Shown: one piece after another, positions 6,762-14,782 of the stretch | Layout of the letters: the number at the start of each line of letters is the position of its first letter | Position numbering within the stretch: position 1 is the first letter of the stretch | From: Actinomycetota bacterium | GTDB lineage: Bacteria; Actinomycetota; Aquicultoria; SURF-47 | NCBI GenBank assembly: GCA_003599235.1 | Contig: QZJE01000011.1 | Coordinates: forward strand, 1-64,000 | Direction of reading: 5' to 3' | DNA: 64,000 bases | Notes under the pieces: model-generated | Database searches by the model: none | What the model saw: the letters and a program-made list of their open reading frames with translations, nothing else | What the model was told of the DNA's origin: nothing | Made by a program: the position numbers and the translations under genes

Positions 6762-8519
6762 TTATTCTGAGGAAATAGCCCCAAAAGGACAGCTGCCAAG
6801 ACAGATACGGCACTTGATGCATTTGTCTTGGTCTATTTCGTGTGGTTGTTTGCGCTCACCCTTAATAGCATCTTGCGGACATTCTTTAGCGCATATTTCG
6901 CAACCGGTACAGAGTTTAGAATCAATGGTGATAGTGATTAGTTCTTTGCAAACCCCGGCCGGACATCTCTTTTCATTTATATGAGCCAGATATTCATCCT
7001 TAAAATATCGAACGGTAGTTAAAACCGGGTTGGGAGCGGTTCCTCCTAGAGCACAAAGAGAGGATTTTTTAACCTTGTCTCCCATGGCAAGCAAAGTATC
7101 GATATCTTCTTCCTTGCCCTTGCCTTCGGTGATTCGCTCTAGAATCTCTAACATCCTCTTTGTTCCCAGGCGGCAAGGAGTACATTTTCCGCAACTCTCA
7201 TTTTGGGCAAAAGATAAAAAATAACGAGCCATGTCTACCATGCAAGTTGACTGATCGGCTACCACCATTCCGCCAGAGCCAACAACAGCACCTGTAGCCA
7301 TCAAAGACTCATAATCAACTGGGGTATCCAACATATCCATAGGCAAACATCCGCCTGTAGGGCCACCTAACTGAACCGCCTTAAACTCTTTATCGTCTAA
7401 GACTCCGCCGGCAATATCAAATAACAGCTTTTTAATACTGATACCCATCGGTACCTCTACCAAGCCGCTTCTTTTTACTTTGCCGGTAACGGCAAATACT
7501 TTAGTGCCGCCGCTTTTTTCAAAACCCATATCGGCGTATTTCTTAGCCCCCATCTCGATTATCTTAGGCACAGAAGCCAAGGTCTCGACATTATTGATAA
7601 TAGTAGGTTTACCCCAAAGACCGGATACCGCTGGAAATGGCGGACGCATCATCGGCATGCCTCGTTTGCCCTCAATTGAGGCCATGAGCGCTGTTTCTTC
7701 GCCGCAAACAAAGGCTCCGGCTCCTTCTTTTATCTTTATCTCTAAAGAGAAACCAGTTCCAAAAATACTTTTGCCAAGAAAACCTTTTTCCTTGGCTCTA
7801 GCAATAGCAATATTGAGCCGCTTAATTGCCAACGGATACTCGGCCCGGCAATAGATATAGCCCTCAGTTGCCCCGATTGCAAAAGAGCCAATTATCATAC
7901 CCTCTAAGACTGCATGAGGATCTCCTTCTAGAACGCTTCTATCCATAAAAGCTCCGGGGTCACCCTCGTCAGCATTACAGATAAAATATTTTTGGTCGGC
8001 ATCGGCTACAAAGTTCCATTTAGCACCAGTCGGAAAACCGGCCCCGCCACGTCCCCTTAATTTAGAATCAAGGATTTCTTGCCTGATTTCTTCCGGCTTC
8101 ATAGAAGTTACGCATTTCTTAGCCGACTCATAGCCGCCAACTGCAATGTAATCGTCAATTCTCTCGGGATTTATTTTGCCGCAATTTCTTAGTACAAAAC
8201 GGGTTTGGTGTTCTATAAAAGCCTTGTGTTCAGTATCTTGATCAGGAGATAAAACAAGATTTTTCTCGACTACCTGGCCTTGTCCGAGATGCTCATCAAT
8301 AATCTTGCTTACAACTTTTTCATTAACACTACCGTACACATAGCTTTTATCGCCCTGTCGCACCTCAACCATCGGCTCTTGATAACACATGCCCATGCAG
8401 CTAGTGATATCTAACTCGTAGCCGTTTTTTTCGTTTTCTTTGAACTTGTCATATACAGCTTGGGCTCCGGCAGCCAATCCGCAAGTGCCGAAACCAACGA
8501 TAACTTTCGTCTTTGACAT
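6762..8519 (-). CDS. nuoF: NuoF/HydB-like NADH-binding flavoprotein with ferredoxin domains
   Basis: Exchanges electrons between NAD(H) and FMN/iron-sulfur centres. 585 aa: N-terminal thioredoxin-like [2Fe-2S] domain (about 1-85; FGTCG, SCMGMC), NuoF core with the FMN/NADH loop RGRGGAGFPTG (about 154-164) and ESCGKCTPCR [4Fe-4S] site (about 442-451), and a C-terminal double ferredoxin CTGCEICAKECP / CIKCRICLGSCP. This layout is that of HydB of bifurcating hydrogenases, but no HydA catalytic subunit is encoded here. Overlaps nuoE (TAATG). Its place beside metF/metV suggests electron delivery to methylene-THF reductase (inference). Confidence 0.9.
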   Translation of the reverse strand: MSKTKVIVGFGTCGLAAGAQAVYDKFKENEKNGYELDITSCMGMCYQEPMVEVRQGDKSYVYGSVNEKVVSKIIDEHLGQGQVVEKNLVLSPDQDTEHKAFIEHQTRFVLRNCGKINPERIDDYIAVGGYESAKKCVTSMKPEEIRQEILDSKLRGRGGAGFPTGAKWNFVADADQKYFICNADEGDPGAFMDRSVLEGDPHAVLEGMIIGSFAIGATEGYIYCRAEYPLAIKRLNIAIARAKEKGFLGKSIFGTGFSLEIKIKEGAGAFVCGEETALMASIEGKRGMPMMRPPFPAVSGLWGKPTIINNVETLASVPKIIEMGAKKYADMGFEKSGGTKVFAVTGKVKRSGLVEVPMGISIKKLLFDIAGGVLDDKEFKAVQLGGPTGGCLPMDMLDTPVDYESLMATGAVVGSGGMVVADQSTCMVDMARYFLSFAQNESCGKCTPCRLGTKRMLEILERITEGKGKEEDIDTLLAMGDKVKKSSLCALGGTAPNPVLTTVRYFKDEYLAHINEKRCPAGVCKELITITIDSKLCTGCEICAKECPQDAIKGERKQPHEIDQDKCIKCRICLGSCPFGAISSE

Positions 8520-8992
8520 TAGTTTTTATCACCTTTTGCTATTTTTTTAATGGTTTTAACCGCCTTAGCCGGTGTGTTTCTAGCATAGGTATCTTCGCCG
8601 ATAGTCATAGCCGGAGCTAAACTGCAGCATCCGATGCAAGCCACGCTTTCTAAGCTAAAGGTCAAATCTTTCGTAGTATCTCCGGTCTTAACACCCAACT
8701 CATTCTCGATAGCTTCGGTTAACATCTCAGCACCACTTACATGGCAGGCCGTACCGTGACAAACCCGGATGGTGTATTTACCAAGTGGTTTGAGACGGAA
8801 TTGAGTGTAAAAAGTAGCAATGCCGTAGAGCTGGCTCATCCTGGTGCCGGTAATATCTGATACCCGCTGCAAGGCTTCTTCGGGCAAAAAGCCGTAAGCT
8901 TTCTGCACTTGCTGCATTATGGGGATAATTGAGCCCTTTGTCCCTTTGTACTTATCTAAAATTTTATCAGTATGACTAATACATATTTCCAT
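8519..8992 (-). CDS. nuoE: NuoE/HydC-like [2Fe-2S] subunit
   Basis: 157 aa from the ATG at 8992. Thioredoxin-like [2Fe-2S] protein partnering NuoF. Ligands are visible in CHGTACHVSG (first Cys pair) and ACIGCCSLAPA (second pair); GIATFYTQFRLKPLGKY is the family core. An in-frame TTG at 9040 would add 16 residues encoded by a TTCGTTG-type tandem repeat and has no ribosome-binding site, so the shorter start is preferred, although its own Shine-Dalgarno is weak. Stop overlaps the nuoF start by one base. Length is normal for HydC/NuoE. Confidence 0.9.
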   Translation of the reverse strand: MEICISHTDKILDKYKGTKGSIIPIMQQVQKAYGFLPEEALQRVSDITGTRMSQLYGIATFYTQFRLKPLGKYTIRVCHGTACHVSGAEMLTEAIENELGVKTGDTTKDLTFSLESVACIGCCSLAPAMTIGEDTYARNTPAKAVKTIKKIAKGDKN

Positions 8993-8998
8993 AATAAA

Positions 8999-9033
8999 AT
9001 CAGTTCTTCGTACTTCGTTGTTCGTTATTCGAT
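8999..9033. repeat. short tandem repeat, TTCGTA/TTCGTTG words
   Basis: GTTCTTCGTACTTCGTTG followed by TTCGTTATTCG, directly upstream of nuoE. The same word type recurs at 62950-62988. Confidence 0.6.
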
Positions 9034-9092
9034 AACCCAAATAATAAAATGAAACATTGAAATAACAATTATAACAAAGTCATTGAATGGTA

Positions 9093-10163
9093 TCAGAAGT
9101 ATTTTGCTCTCAAGAGTTCAGATAATTCACGGGTTAGAATCAAGGCTTTGCTTGCTTGATCCTCACTCATTGTACCGCAACCGCAATTTGGTGCAACAAA
9201 AGATTTTTCCAATAAAAGCTTTACGTCGACACCCAACTGGCGCAACTTATCTATTTTATACTCAAATTGCTCAAGAATAAAAGAGGCGTTTAACTGCTCT
9301 ACCTGATTATTGTTAGGGATTATTCCAAAACCAACCATGCCGCCCTTATCCAGGAAGGCATTAAGCTCTTGAGGATAAGCGCTAAAACCCTCAAAAAAAT
9401 CGTAGGCGTCAAAGTGGATGACTTCGGCTTTAGTCTTCATTATCATCGACCAGTCAGTACCCCCGCAGACGTGTATTCCTTTTAATCCAGAGATAGCATC
9501 AAAACAGTCGTTTAGTTTTTCGATAACGGTTTCCGCATTAACCGGCATAAAAGCCGAGCCAAAAGATGCTAAATAAGGCTCATCAACAAAAATCATAGTC
9601 CTGGAGTTAGGAAAAGACTCTTTAAGCACTTTCTCCTGCCACTTGGCTTTCATCGCCAGACATTTAGTTATAGCATCGGCGTAGGTTTCGTTAAATAATA
9701 TTGACTTGCCAGTGGACTCCTCTTTGATAGTTAAAGCAAAACTAATAGGGCCGGTTATTTGGCCCTTAATAATAGGTGGATTAAGATTTCCCTCTTTTGC
9801 TAACTCCAGCATTTTATACAAGCCGGCCGCATATTCTTTAGAGATAGCAAAGTAATCGATGTCTTCTTCTAAATATTTTTGGTAGAACTCTTCTAGGCTT
9901 GAGGGATCGTCAACAACAACTACTGTTTCCTTAGCCTCGACCAACTTCATAGAAGGCATGCCTTGGCTGTATTGAACATACATATTTTCTTTGTAACTCA
10001 GTTTCGGCAACTGCGGCCACATTGGTGCTTCCACTAGATTTGCTAATACTAATTTGCATGCATCATCGGCATTTTTATTTGGCAAACTGCCAATTGCGGT
10101 GGCCATGCATTTGGGTTTAAATTGGTTGTTAGTTGTTGGTTGTTGGTTGTTGGTCTCAGACAT
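9093..10163 (-). CDS. MetE/UroD-superfamily methyltransferase-like protein
   Basis: 356 aa. Resembles the C-terminal catalytic barrel of cobalamin-independent methionine synthase: ATAIGSLP (about 21-28), GQITGPISFAL (about 138-148), FVDEPYLASFG (about 195-205), zinc-ligand HVCGG (about 234-238) and NCGCGTMS (about 328-335). No N-terminal MetE domain. Such stand-alone proteins occur in corrinoid- and acetogenesis-linked loci; the substrate is unknown, and a methyl transfer or corrinoid-salvage role is inference. Overlaps cooC by 8 bp. The first 15 residues (NNQQPTTNNQ) are encoded by a TTGGTTGTT tandem repeat. Confidence 0.8.
   Translation of the reverse strand: MSETNNQQPTTNNQFKPKCMATAIGSLPNKNADDACKLVLANLVEAPMWPQLPKLSYKENMYVQYSQGMPSMKLVEAKETVVVVDDPSSLEEFYQKYLEEDIDYFAISKEYAAGLYKMLELAKEGNLNPPIIKGQITGPISFALTIKEESTGKSILFNETYADAITKCLAMKAKWQEKVLKESFPNSRTMIFVDEPYLASFGSAFMPVNAETVIEKLNDCFDAISGLKGIHVCGGTDWSMIMKTKAEVIHFDAYDFFEGFSAYPQELNAFLDKGGMVGFGIIPNNNQVEQLNASFILEQFEYKIDKLRQLGVDVKLLLEKSFVAPNCGCGTMSEDQASKALILTRELSELLRAKYF
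10118..10156. repeat. short tandem repeat, TTGGTTGTTAG words, in the MetE-like gene 5' end
   Basis: Four to five copies of TTGGTTGTT/TTAGTTGTT, translated in reverse as the Asn/Gln/Thr-rich N-terminus of the MetE-like protein. Confidence 0.65.
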
Positions 10164-10935
10164 TTAAAACCTTTTCTAATTTTTTCTTTATTTCTTTGAT
10201 TTCTTTAACAAATGCCTGGTCAGAATCATAGGCTGACATTCCTTCTAAATCCGATTGGCGTATTTTCTTGTTCTCTTTTAAGTGCCCCAGAAAAGCAAAA
10301 TCATCGAGTTGCCTAATCAAAATCTCAACCTCTACTTTATCCTTAACCTTGTTCATGACTAAAAATATTTTTTTAATTCCAATATCGCTGGCTAGCTTTT
10401 TTATCGTCTTAGCGGTTTGAATGCTTCTTTGGCCTGGCTCAACTACGATAACTAAAGCGTCCACAGCCTCTGCTGTCGACCGTCCAAGATGCTCAATTCC
10501 AGCCTCCATATCCATAATCACTACTTCGTCTCTTTGCAGTAAGAGATTTTTTAATAGACTTCTAAGTAGCGCACTTTCCGGACAAACGCACCCTGCACCA
10601 CCGGATTCCACCGAGCCCATTATCAGTAGCTTGATACCATCATAGCTTATCGAATACTTATCAGGAATATCATCCACTTTAGGGTTGAGAGTAAAGAAGC
10701 TGCCCATATCTCCCGGGTTAGCCCCGGTGCGTTCTTTAACTAATTTTTTTAGTTGAGAGATGGGGGTGATTTTTGAAGCTTCCTGGCTGCTTATACCTAT
10801 AGCCGAGGCTAAGTTTGCATCCGGATCAGCATCCACCGCTAACACCTTATAGCCCTCATCAGCATAAAGCCTGGCCAAAGCGCCTGCAATAGTAGTCTTA
10901 CCTACCCCACCTTTTCCACTTATAGCTAGTTTCAT
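10156..10935 (-). CDS. cooC: CO dehydrogenase nickel-insertion ATPase CooC (copy 1)
   Basis: MinD/Mrp-type P-loop ATPase that dimerises and loads nickel into CO dehydrogenase. 259 aa: deviant Walker A GKGGVGKTT (residues 7-15), switch I DADPDANLA (about 38-46), metal-binding CxC in GAGCVCPESALL (about 113-124), Walker B-like VVIMDMEAGIEHLGR (about 138-152). Closest in style to the CooC that serves the monofunctional/bifunctional CooS enzyme. It is followed with overlap by the MetE-like gene and preceded by a family 2 repeat and metF. A second CooC lies at 27247-28071. Confidence 0.92.
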   Translation of the reverse strand: MKLAISGKGGVGKTTIAGALARLYADEGYKVLAVDADPDANLASAIGISSQEASKITPISQLKKLVKERTGANPGDMGSFFTLNPKVDDIPDKYSISYDGIKLLIMGSVESGGAGCVCPESALLRSLLKNLLLQRDEVVIMDMEAGIEHLGRSTAEAVDALVIVVEPGQRSIQTAKTIKKLASDIGIKKIFLVMNKVKDKVEVEILIRQLDDFAFLGHLKENKKIRQSDLEGMSAYDSDQAFVKEIKEIKKKLEKVLNV

Positions 10936-10977
10936 AGATATAAAGATACCAGATGCTAGATGGTGGATGCTAGCAAA

Positions 10978-11117
10978 GTAGACTTATATCTTTTGGAAGG
11001 TATCTCGGAGGCTAAGCGGGCATGGTTTCGCCGAAGGCGAAGAGCGAGGCCGAGAGTTAAGCAGCATTTCCCACGCTGGGGGAAATGACTGCGGCTTGGA
11101 AAAAGATATAGGTCTAC
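10978..11117. repeat. dispersed inverted-repeat element, family 2 copy b
   Basis: 140 bp. Shares the TCTCGGAGGC...GCGAGGCCGAGAGTT and GCATTTCCC...GGGGGAAATGAC core with 4969-5090, with an added hairpin TTCGCC-gaa-GGCGAA. The outer arms GTAGACTTATATCTTTT (10978-10994) and AAAAGATATAGGTCTAC (11101-11117) pair with one mismatch although their sequence differs from copy a. It lies between cooC and metF, ending five bases short of the metF stop. Confidence 0.75.
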
Positions 11118-11122
11118 TAAAA

Positions 11123-12049
11123 CTAGAGAGTAGGACGTGGCAGTAGTTTGGCGCGTTCGGTGATTACGGGAACAGCCTCTTCCCATTCAATGGCCATAAT
11201 ATGAACGCCGGCTACACCTTCAATCTTTTTAACCTGGTTAATAATATCAACGCAGACGTTAATCCCCTCGTCCTTGGGATCTTTGGCTTCTACCATGCGC
11301 TCAATATATTCATCAGGCACGTCCATACCGGGCACAAAGTTCTTCATATACCTAGCCATGCCGGCTGATTTTAAGGGAGCAACACCTGCCATGATGTAGG
11401 CTTTTTTATGCAGTCCCAAGTCACGTACTTGCTTCATCCACTTTTTAAACTTAGGAACATTGTAGATGATTTGGGTTTGGAAAAAGTCGGCTCCGGCAGC
11501 TACTTTTTTGCCAACCCTTGGTGCTCTAATCTCAAAAGGATCCGCAAAAGGATTCTCCACGGCTCCGATAAACATCTTGGGAGCAACATCCATTTTCTCG
11601 CCGTTGATAAAGATTTTTTTATCGCGCATGTTCTTCAAGCACGATACCAAGTGCACCGAATCCAAATCAAACACATTCTTAGCTTCCGGATGATTGCCGA
11701 AAGACTGATGATCGCCGGTTAAACACAGTAAGTTCTTAACTCCCAGAGCAGCAGCTCCTAGAATATCGCTTTGAATGGCAATGCGGTTTCTGTCCCTACA
11801 AGTCATCTGTACAATTGGTTCTAAGCCCCGCTCCATAAGAATTGCCGCTGAAGCAATAGAGCTTGTGCGTACAATAGCAGTTTGGCAGTCAGTGATATTG
11901 ACCGCATCAACGTAGCCTTTTAAGATATCAGCTTTCTCAGCTATTACCTTTCTATCAGCACTTTTAGGCGGCCCCAACTCGCCAGTTACTGCTAGGGTAC
12001 CGGACAAAAATACTTTCTCTAAATTACTTCCACTTTTGAATCTTGCCAT
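11123..12049 (-). CDS. metF: 5,10-methylenetetrahydrofolate reductase
   Basis: Reduces methylene-THF to methyl-THF, the last methyl-branch step before AcsE. 308 aa FAD TIM barrel: TGELGPPK (about 22-29), VNITDCQTAIVRTSS (about 50-64), MTCRDRNRIA (about 82-91), CLTGDH (about 113-118), GADFFQTQIIYN (about 190-201). It is followed in the cluster order by a zinc-finger MetV partner, as in acetogens with two-subunit MetFV. Enzymes of this type lack direct NADH reduction in some acetogens and take electrons through partner flavoproteins, compatible with the GltD-MvhD and NuoEF genes here. Confidence 0.93.
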   Translation of the reverse strand: MARFKSGSNLEKVFLSGTLAVTGELGPPKSADRKVIAEKADILKGYVDAVNITDCQTAIVRTSSIASAAILMERGLEPIVQMTCRDRNRIAIQSDILGAAALGVKNLLCLTGDHQSFGNHPEAKNVFDLDSVHLVSCLKNMRDKKIFINGEKMDVAPKMFIGAVENPFADPFEIRAPRVGKKVAAGADFFQTQIIYNVPKFKKWMKQVRDLGLHKKAYIMAGVAPLKSAGMARYMKNFVPGMDVPDEYIERMVEAKDPKDEGINVCVDIINQVKKIEGVAGVHIMAIEWEEAVPVITERAKLLPRPTL

Positions 12050-12075
12050 AACTCTCCATTACTAACATTTAAATT

Positions 12076-12165
12076 CCAAATAACAAATAACAAATAAATC
12101 CCAATATCCAAATTCCAAAATTTGTTATTTGGTACTTGGTACTTGTTATTTATTTGTTATTTGGT
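12076..12165. repeat. tandem repeat hairpin, AAATAAC words
   Basis: CCAAATAACAAATAACAAA (from about 12076) faces TTTATTTGTTATTTGG (to about 12164), forming a large stem with a TTGGTACTTGGTACTTG stretch between. The right arm encodes the MetV C-terminal residues KHQITNK. Confidence 0.65.
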
Positions 12166-12829
12166 GCTTTAATAAGAGGTCCTCTCTTCTAATTTCCCGT
12201 GGTCCGCCGTCTCTGGCTGTCTGCCAGTTTTTAGCTTCCCAGACTTTGTTTATATCTTTTAGTCTTCCTTGGGATTTTAATTTGTCCACAATTAACTGCC
12301 AGCCGCAGTCGGTATCTTTAGAAACCTCGCATTTGCCATTTTGAGAGCCACCACAAGGGCCATTTAAAATATTTTTAGCACACCTGGCAACCGGGCAAAT
12401 ACCACCGGTTAAATCAAGCACGCAATTGCCGCATCCGGCACAATTCTCAAACCAAACACCTTGTTCTTTGGGCGGGCCCATAAAAAGGGTGTTTAAACCC
12501 GGCACAACCTTAGCTTTGGGAAATTGCTCCGCTAGAACTTGCACTCCAACCCCGCAAGCTAAGGAAACAACTAAATCGGCTTTAACTACTTGGTCTTTTA
12601 TTTCCTGGTTAAACTCTTTTTCACATTGGCGTTGAGGTACTACTTGATTGATAGTTATCTTTTTATTTTTTAAGGCCATCTTTAACTCAGAGGAAAGCAT
12701 GCTTACTTCTTTATCTCCTCCGGCAAAACAGATGCTTACACAAGTACCGCAGCCGGCAATAAGCAGCTTTTTCTTACTTCCAATCATCTTTATGATTTCT
12801 TCTAGGCCCTTTCTTTGCGCTTTGATCAT
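12146..12829 (-). CDS. metV: methylenetetrahydrofolate reductase C-terminal-type zinc/iron-sulfur subunit
   Basis: 227 aa. Cys-rich partner of MetF. Visible Cys motifs: AGCGTCVSICFAGG (about 25-38), CGVGVQV, ENCAGCGNCVLDLTGGICPV (about 128-147) and CAKNILNGPCGG with a later CGWQL; these match the MTHFR C-terminal domain family, which binds iron-sulfur clusters and zinc and links MetF to its electron donor. Located between metF and the GltD-MvhD flavoprotein, 9 bp after the latter. The final seven residues derive from an intergenic tandem repeat, a probable slippage-driven stop-codon shift. Confidence 0.88.
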   Translation of the reverse strand: MIKAQRKGLEEIIKMIGSKKKLLIAGCGTCVSICFAGGDKEVSMLSSELKMALKNKKITINQVVPQRQCEKEFNQEIKDQVVKADLVVSLACGVGVQVLAEQFPKAKVVPGLNTLFMGPPKEQGVWFENCAGCGNCVLDLTGGICPVARCAKNILNGPCGGSQNGKCEVSKDTDCGWQLIVDKLKSQGRLKDINKVWEAKNWQTARDGGPREIRREDLLLKHQITNK

Positions 12830-12838
12830 ATTGTCATT

Positions 12839-14782
12839 CTACTCTTCTACTACTACGCTGTCATCGTCAAAACCCAGCTCTTTTAATCTCTCGTTAACGT
12901 AAGCCGCCCGGCGCTTAATATACTCCAAACCGTCTTTGTGACGACACTCATTGTCAAGGCACACAATATTTACTTTCTTAAACCCAGCTTCAAAAGCCTT
13001 CATGAGATTGGTATAACTAACACGTCCCACGCAAGGCACTGTTACTTGAGCAGTTTTCTTATCTAGCTTAGGTTTTAATCCATTAAAACTATATTCGCAG
13101 CTTAAGGCTAGAATGTTTTTGCCTTTAACTGCTTGCTGTATTCGCTCATTTAGCTCAGTTGCAGAAAGCACATTCATCTTAATAGCTTCTGCCGGGCAAT
13201 CAGCCGCACAAAAACCGCAGGCCTGACATTCTTGGGGATCAATGTAGGCCACGTTGTCCTTGAACACAGGCACTTCATATGGACACACCCGCACGCAGGT
13301 AATACAAGCAGCACATTTATCAGCATCAACGACCGCCCCATCCATGCAACTTAAACAACGATGAGCCTCGCTTATTGCCTCTTTTTCTTTAAGAGTTCCC
13401 TCGAATACTTTGTAATCTCTAACCCGTTCTTTAGCCGGTCTCATACTAGGTTTGGCAACCTCTTGAGGATCAATAAAGGTTTTTAACCTATCAGGCAAAC
13501 CCCCCAATTTTTCATACTCAGAAACGCTAAAACCAGCTTTCTTGCTTCTTAGATAATTATCAACCGACTCGGCTACTTGATGGGCATGGGCAATAGCGTT
13601 AATAGCGGCTCCCGGGCCTTTGGCTACTTCTCCTGCCCCGAATACTTTTGGATTTGAGGTTTGCAAAGTCTTGGGATTAGTTATCAGTTGGCCACGCTCG
13701 TTTAATTTAACGTTAGAGCCATCTAGCAAGCTTAAGTCAGAACCTTGACCGATAGCCATAATAACAGTATCAGCCGGCACTCTCTTCTTTACTTTCTCAT
13801 TAAACTTAGGAGCAAAAGCCCCGTTTTTATCAAAGACACTAGTACATTTAACAAAGTCCATCGCCGTTATCTTGCCAGCTTTGACCTGGATAGCTTTAGG
13901 CCCAAAAGCCGGGTATATCTTAATGCCCTCTTCTTTAGCCTCTTCTATCTCCCAAATATGAGCCGGCATCTCCTTGTCGCTTTCTAAGCACAGCACCGTT
14001 ACTTCTTTACCGCCGGTTCGCTTAGCCACCCGGGCCACATCCATAGCCACGTCACCGCCACCAACTACCACTACTCTTTTGCCTGTTTTAAGAGGTTTGC
14101 CAGTATTGGCTGCTTTTAGAAAAGGAATAGCCATCAAAACATCTGCGTTATCAACCCCGGGAATAGGGATAGAGCGGCTTAGAGCCAATCCTACGCTTAT
14201 TAAAACAGCATCATATTTCTTAACCAGGTCACCAAACTTGGTGGTCTTGCCAATATCAACACCGGTTTTTAACTGAACACCTAATTTTATTATCCGAGAA
14301 ATATCTTCATCTAAAGTATTTTGGGTCAAGCGGAAGTTAGGAACACCGTAGGCTAACATGCCCCCGGCTTTTTTGGATTTTTCGTAAATAGTAACTTTGT
14401 GACCGGCTTTTGCCAGATCAGCAGCTGCGGTTAAACCAGCAGGGCCTGCTCCAATAACAGCTACTTTCTTGCCGCTTTTCTTAGATGGTTTGCCTAGGAA
14501 GAGTTTATTCTGATTTACATAATCGCTTACGAACCTTTTTAGTCCGGCAACGCTAATGCCTTTATCAATACAAGCCCTTCTACAATCATCTTGGCAAGGG
14601 TGAGGACAAACTCTTCCGCAGACGGAAGGAAAGTAATTCTTCTCGGTGATTAAGCGATAGGCTTCTGCGTAGTCACCGCGGCCAATAGCGGCAACATAGC
14701 CTCTAACATCAGTATTTACAGGACAATTTGCCTGGCAAGGAGGGTAGACTGCCTTGCTAGACTTTTGACTCTTCTTTTTCAC
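12839..14782 (-). CDS. GltD-type FAD oxidoreductase fused to ferredoxin and MvhD domains
   Basis: 647 aa. N-terminal dihydroprymidine dehydrogenase-type [4Fe-4S] domain (about 15-85: CQANCPVNTD, CGRVCPHPCQDDCRR), two nucleotide-binding folds (GAGPAG about 112-117 for FAD; VVGGGDVAMD about 241-250 for NAD(P)H), a double ferredoxin (about 485-540: CAACITCVRVCP, CQACGFCAADCP), and a C-terminal MvhD-like domain (about 555-640: LALSCEY, PCVGRVSY, CLDNECRHKDG). MvhD normally links hydrogenase or NADH modules to Hdr flavoproteins. Here it probably feeds MetFV or ferredoxin (inference). Start overlaps acsC by 26 bp. Confidence 0.85.
   Translation of the reverse strand: MKKKSQKSSKAVYPPCQANCPVNTDVRGYVAAIGRGDYAEAYRLITEKNYFPSVCGRVCPHPCQDDCRRACIDKGISVAGLKRFVSDYVNQNKLFLGKPSKKSGKKVAVIGAGPAGLTAAADLAKAGHKVTIYEKSKKAGGMLAYGVPNFRLTQNTLDEDISRIIKLGVQLKTGVDIGKTTKFGDLVKKYDAVLISVGLALSRSIPIPGVDNADVLMAIPFLKAANTGKPLKTGKRVVVVGGGDVAMDVARVAKRTGGKEVTVLCLESDKEMPAHIWEIEEAKEEGIKIYPAFGPKAIQVKAGKITAMDFVKCTSVFDKNGAFAPKFNEKVKKRVPADTVIMAIGQGSDLSLLDGSNVKLNERGQLITNPKTLQTSNPKVFGAGEVAKGPGAAINAIAHAHQVAESVDNYLRSKKAGFSVSEYEKLGGLPDRLKTFIDPQEVAKPSMRPAKERVRDYKVFEGTLKEKEAISEAHRCLSCMDGAVVDADKCAACITCVRVCPYEVPVFKDNVAYIDPQECQACGFCAADCPAEAIKMNVLSATELNERIQQAVKGKNILALSCEYSFNGLKPKLDKKTAQVTVPCVGRVSYTNLMKAFEAGFKKVNIVCLDNECRHKDGLEYIKRRAAYVNERLKELGFDDDSVVVEE

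Noticed and set aside
4969-11117. Family 2 elements as riboswitches or cis-regulatory leaders
   Set aside because: The two copies have opposite orientation relative to their downstream genes (orf6N and cooC), and these genes are unrelated, so a conserved cis-regulatory RNA is unlikely.
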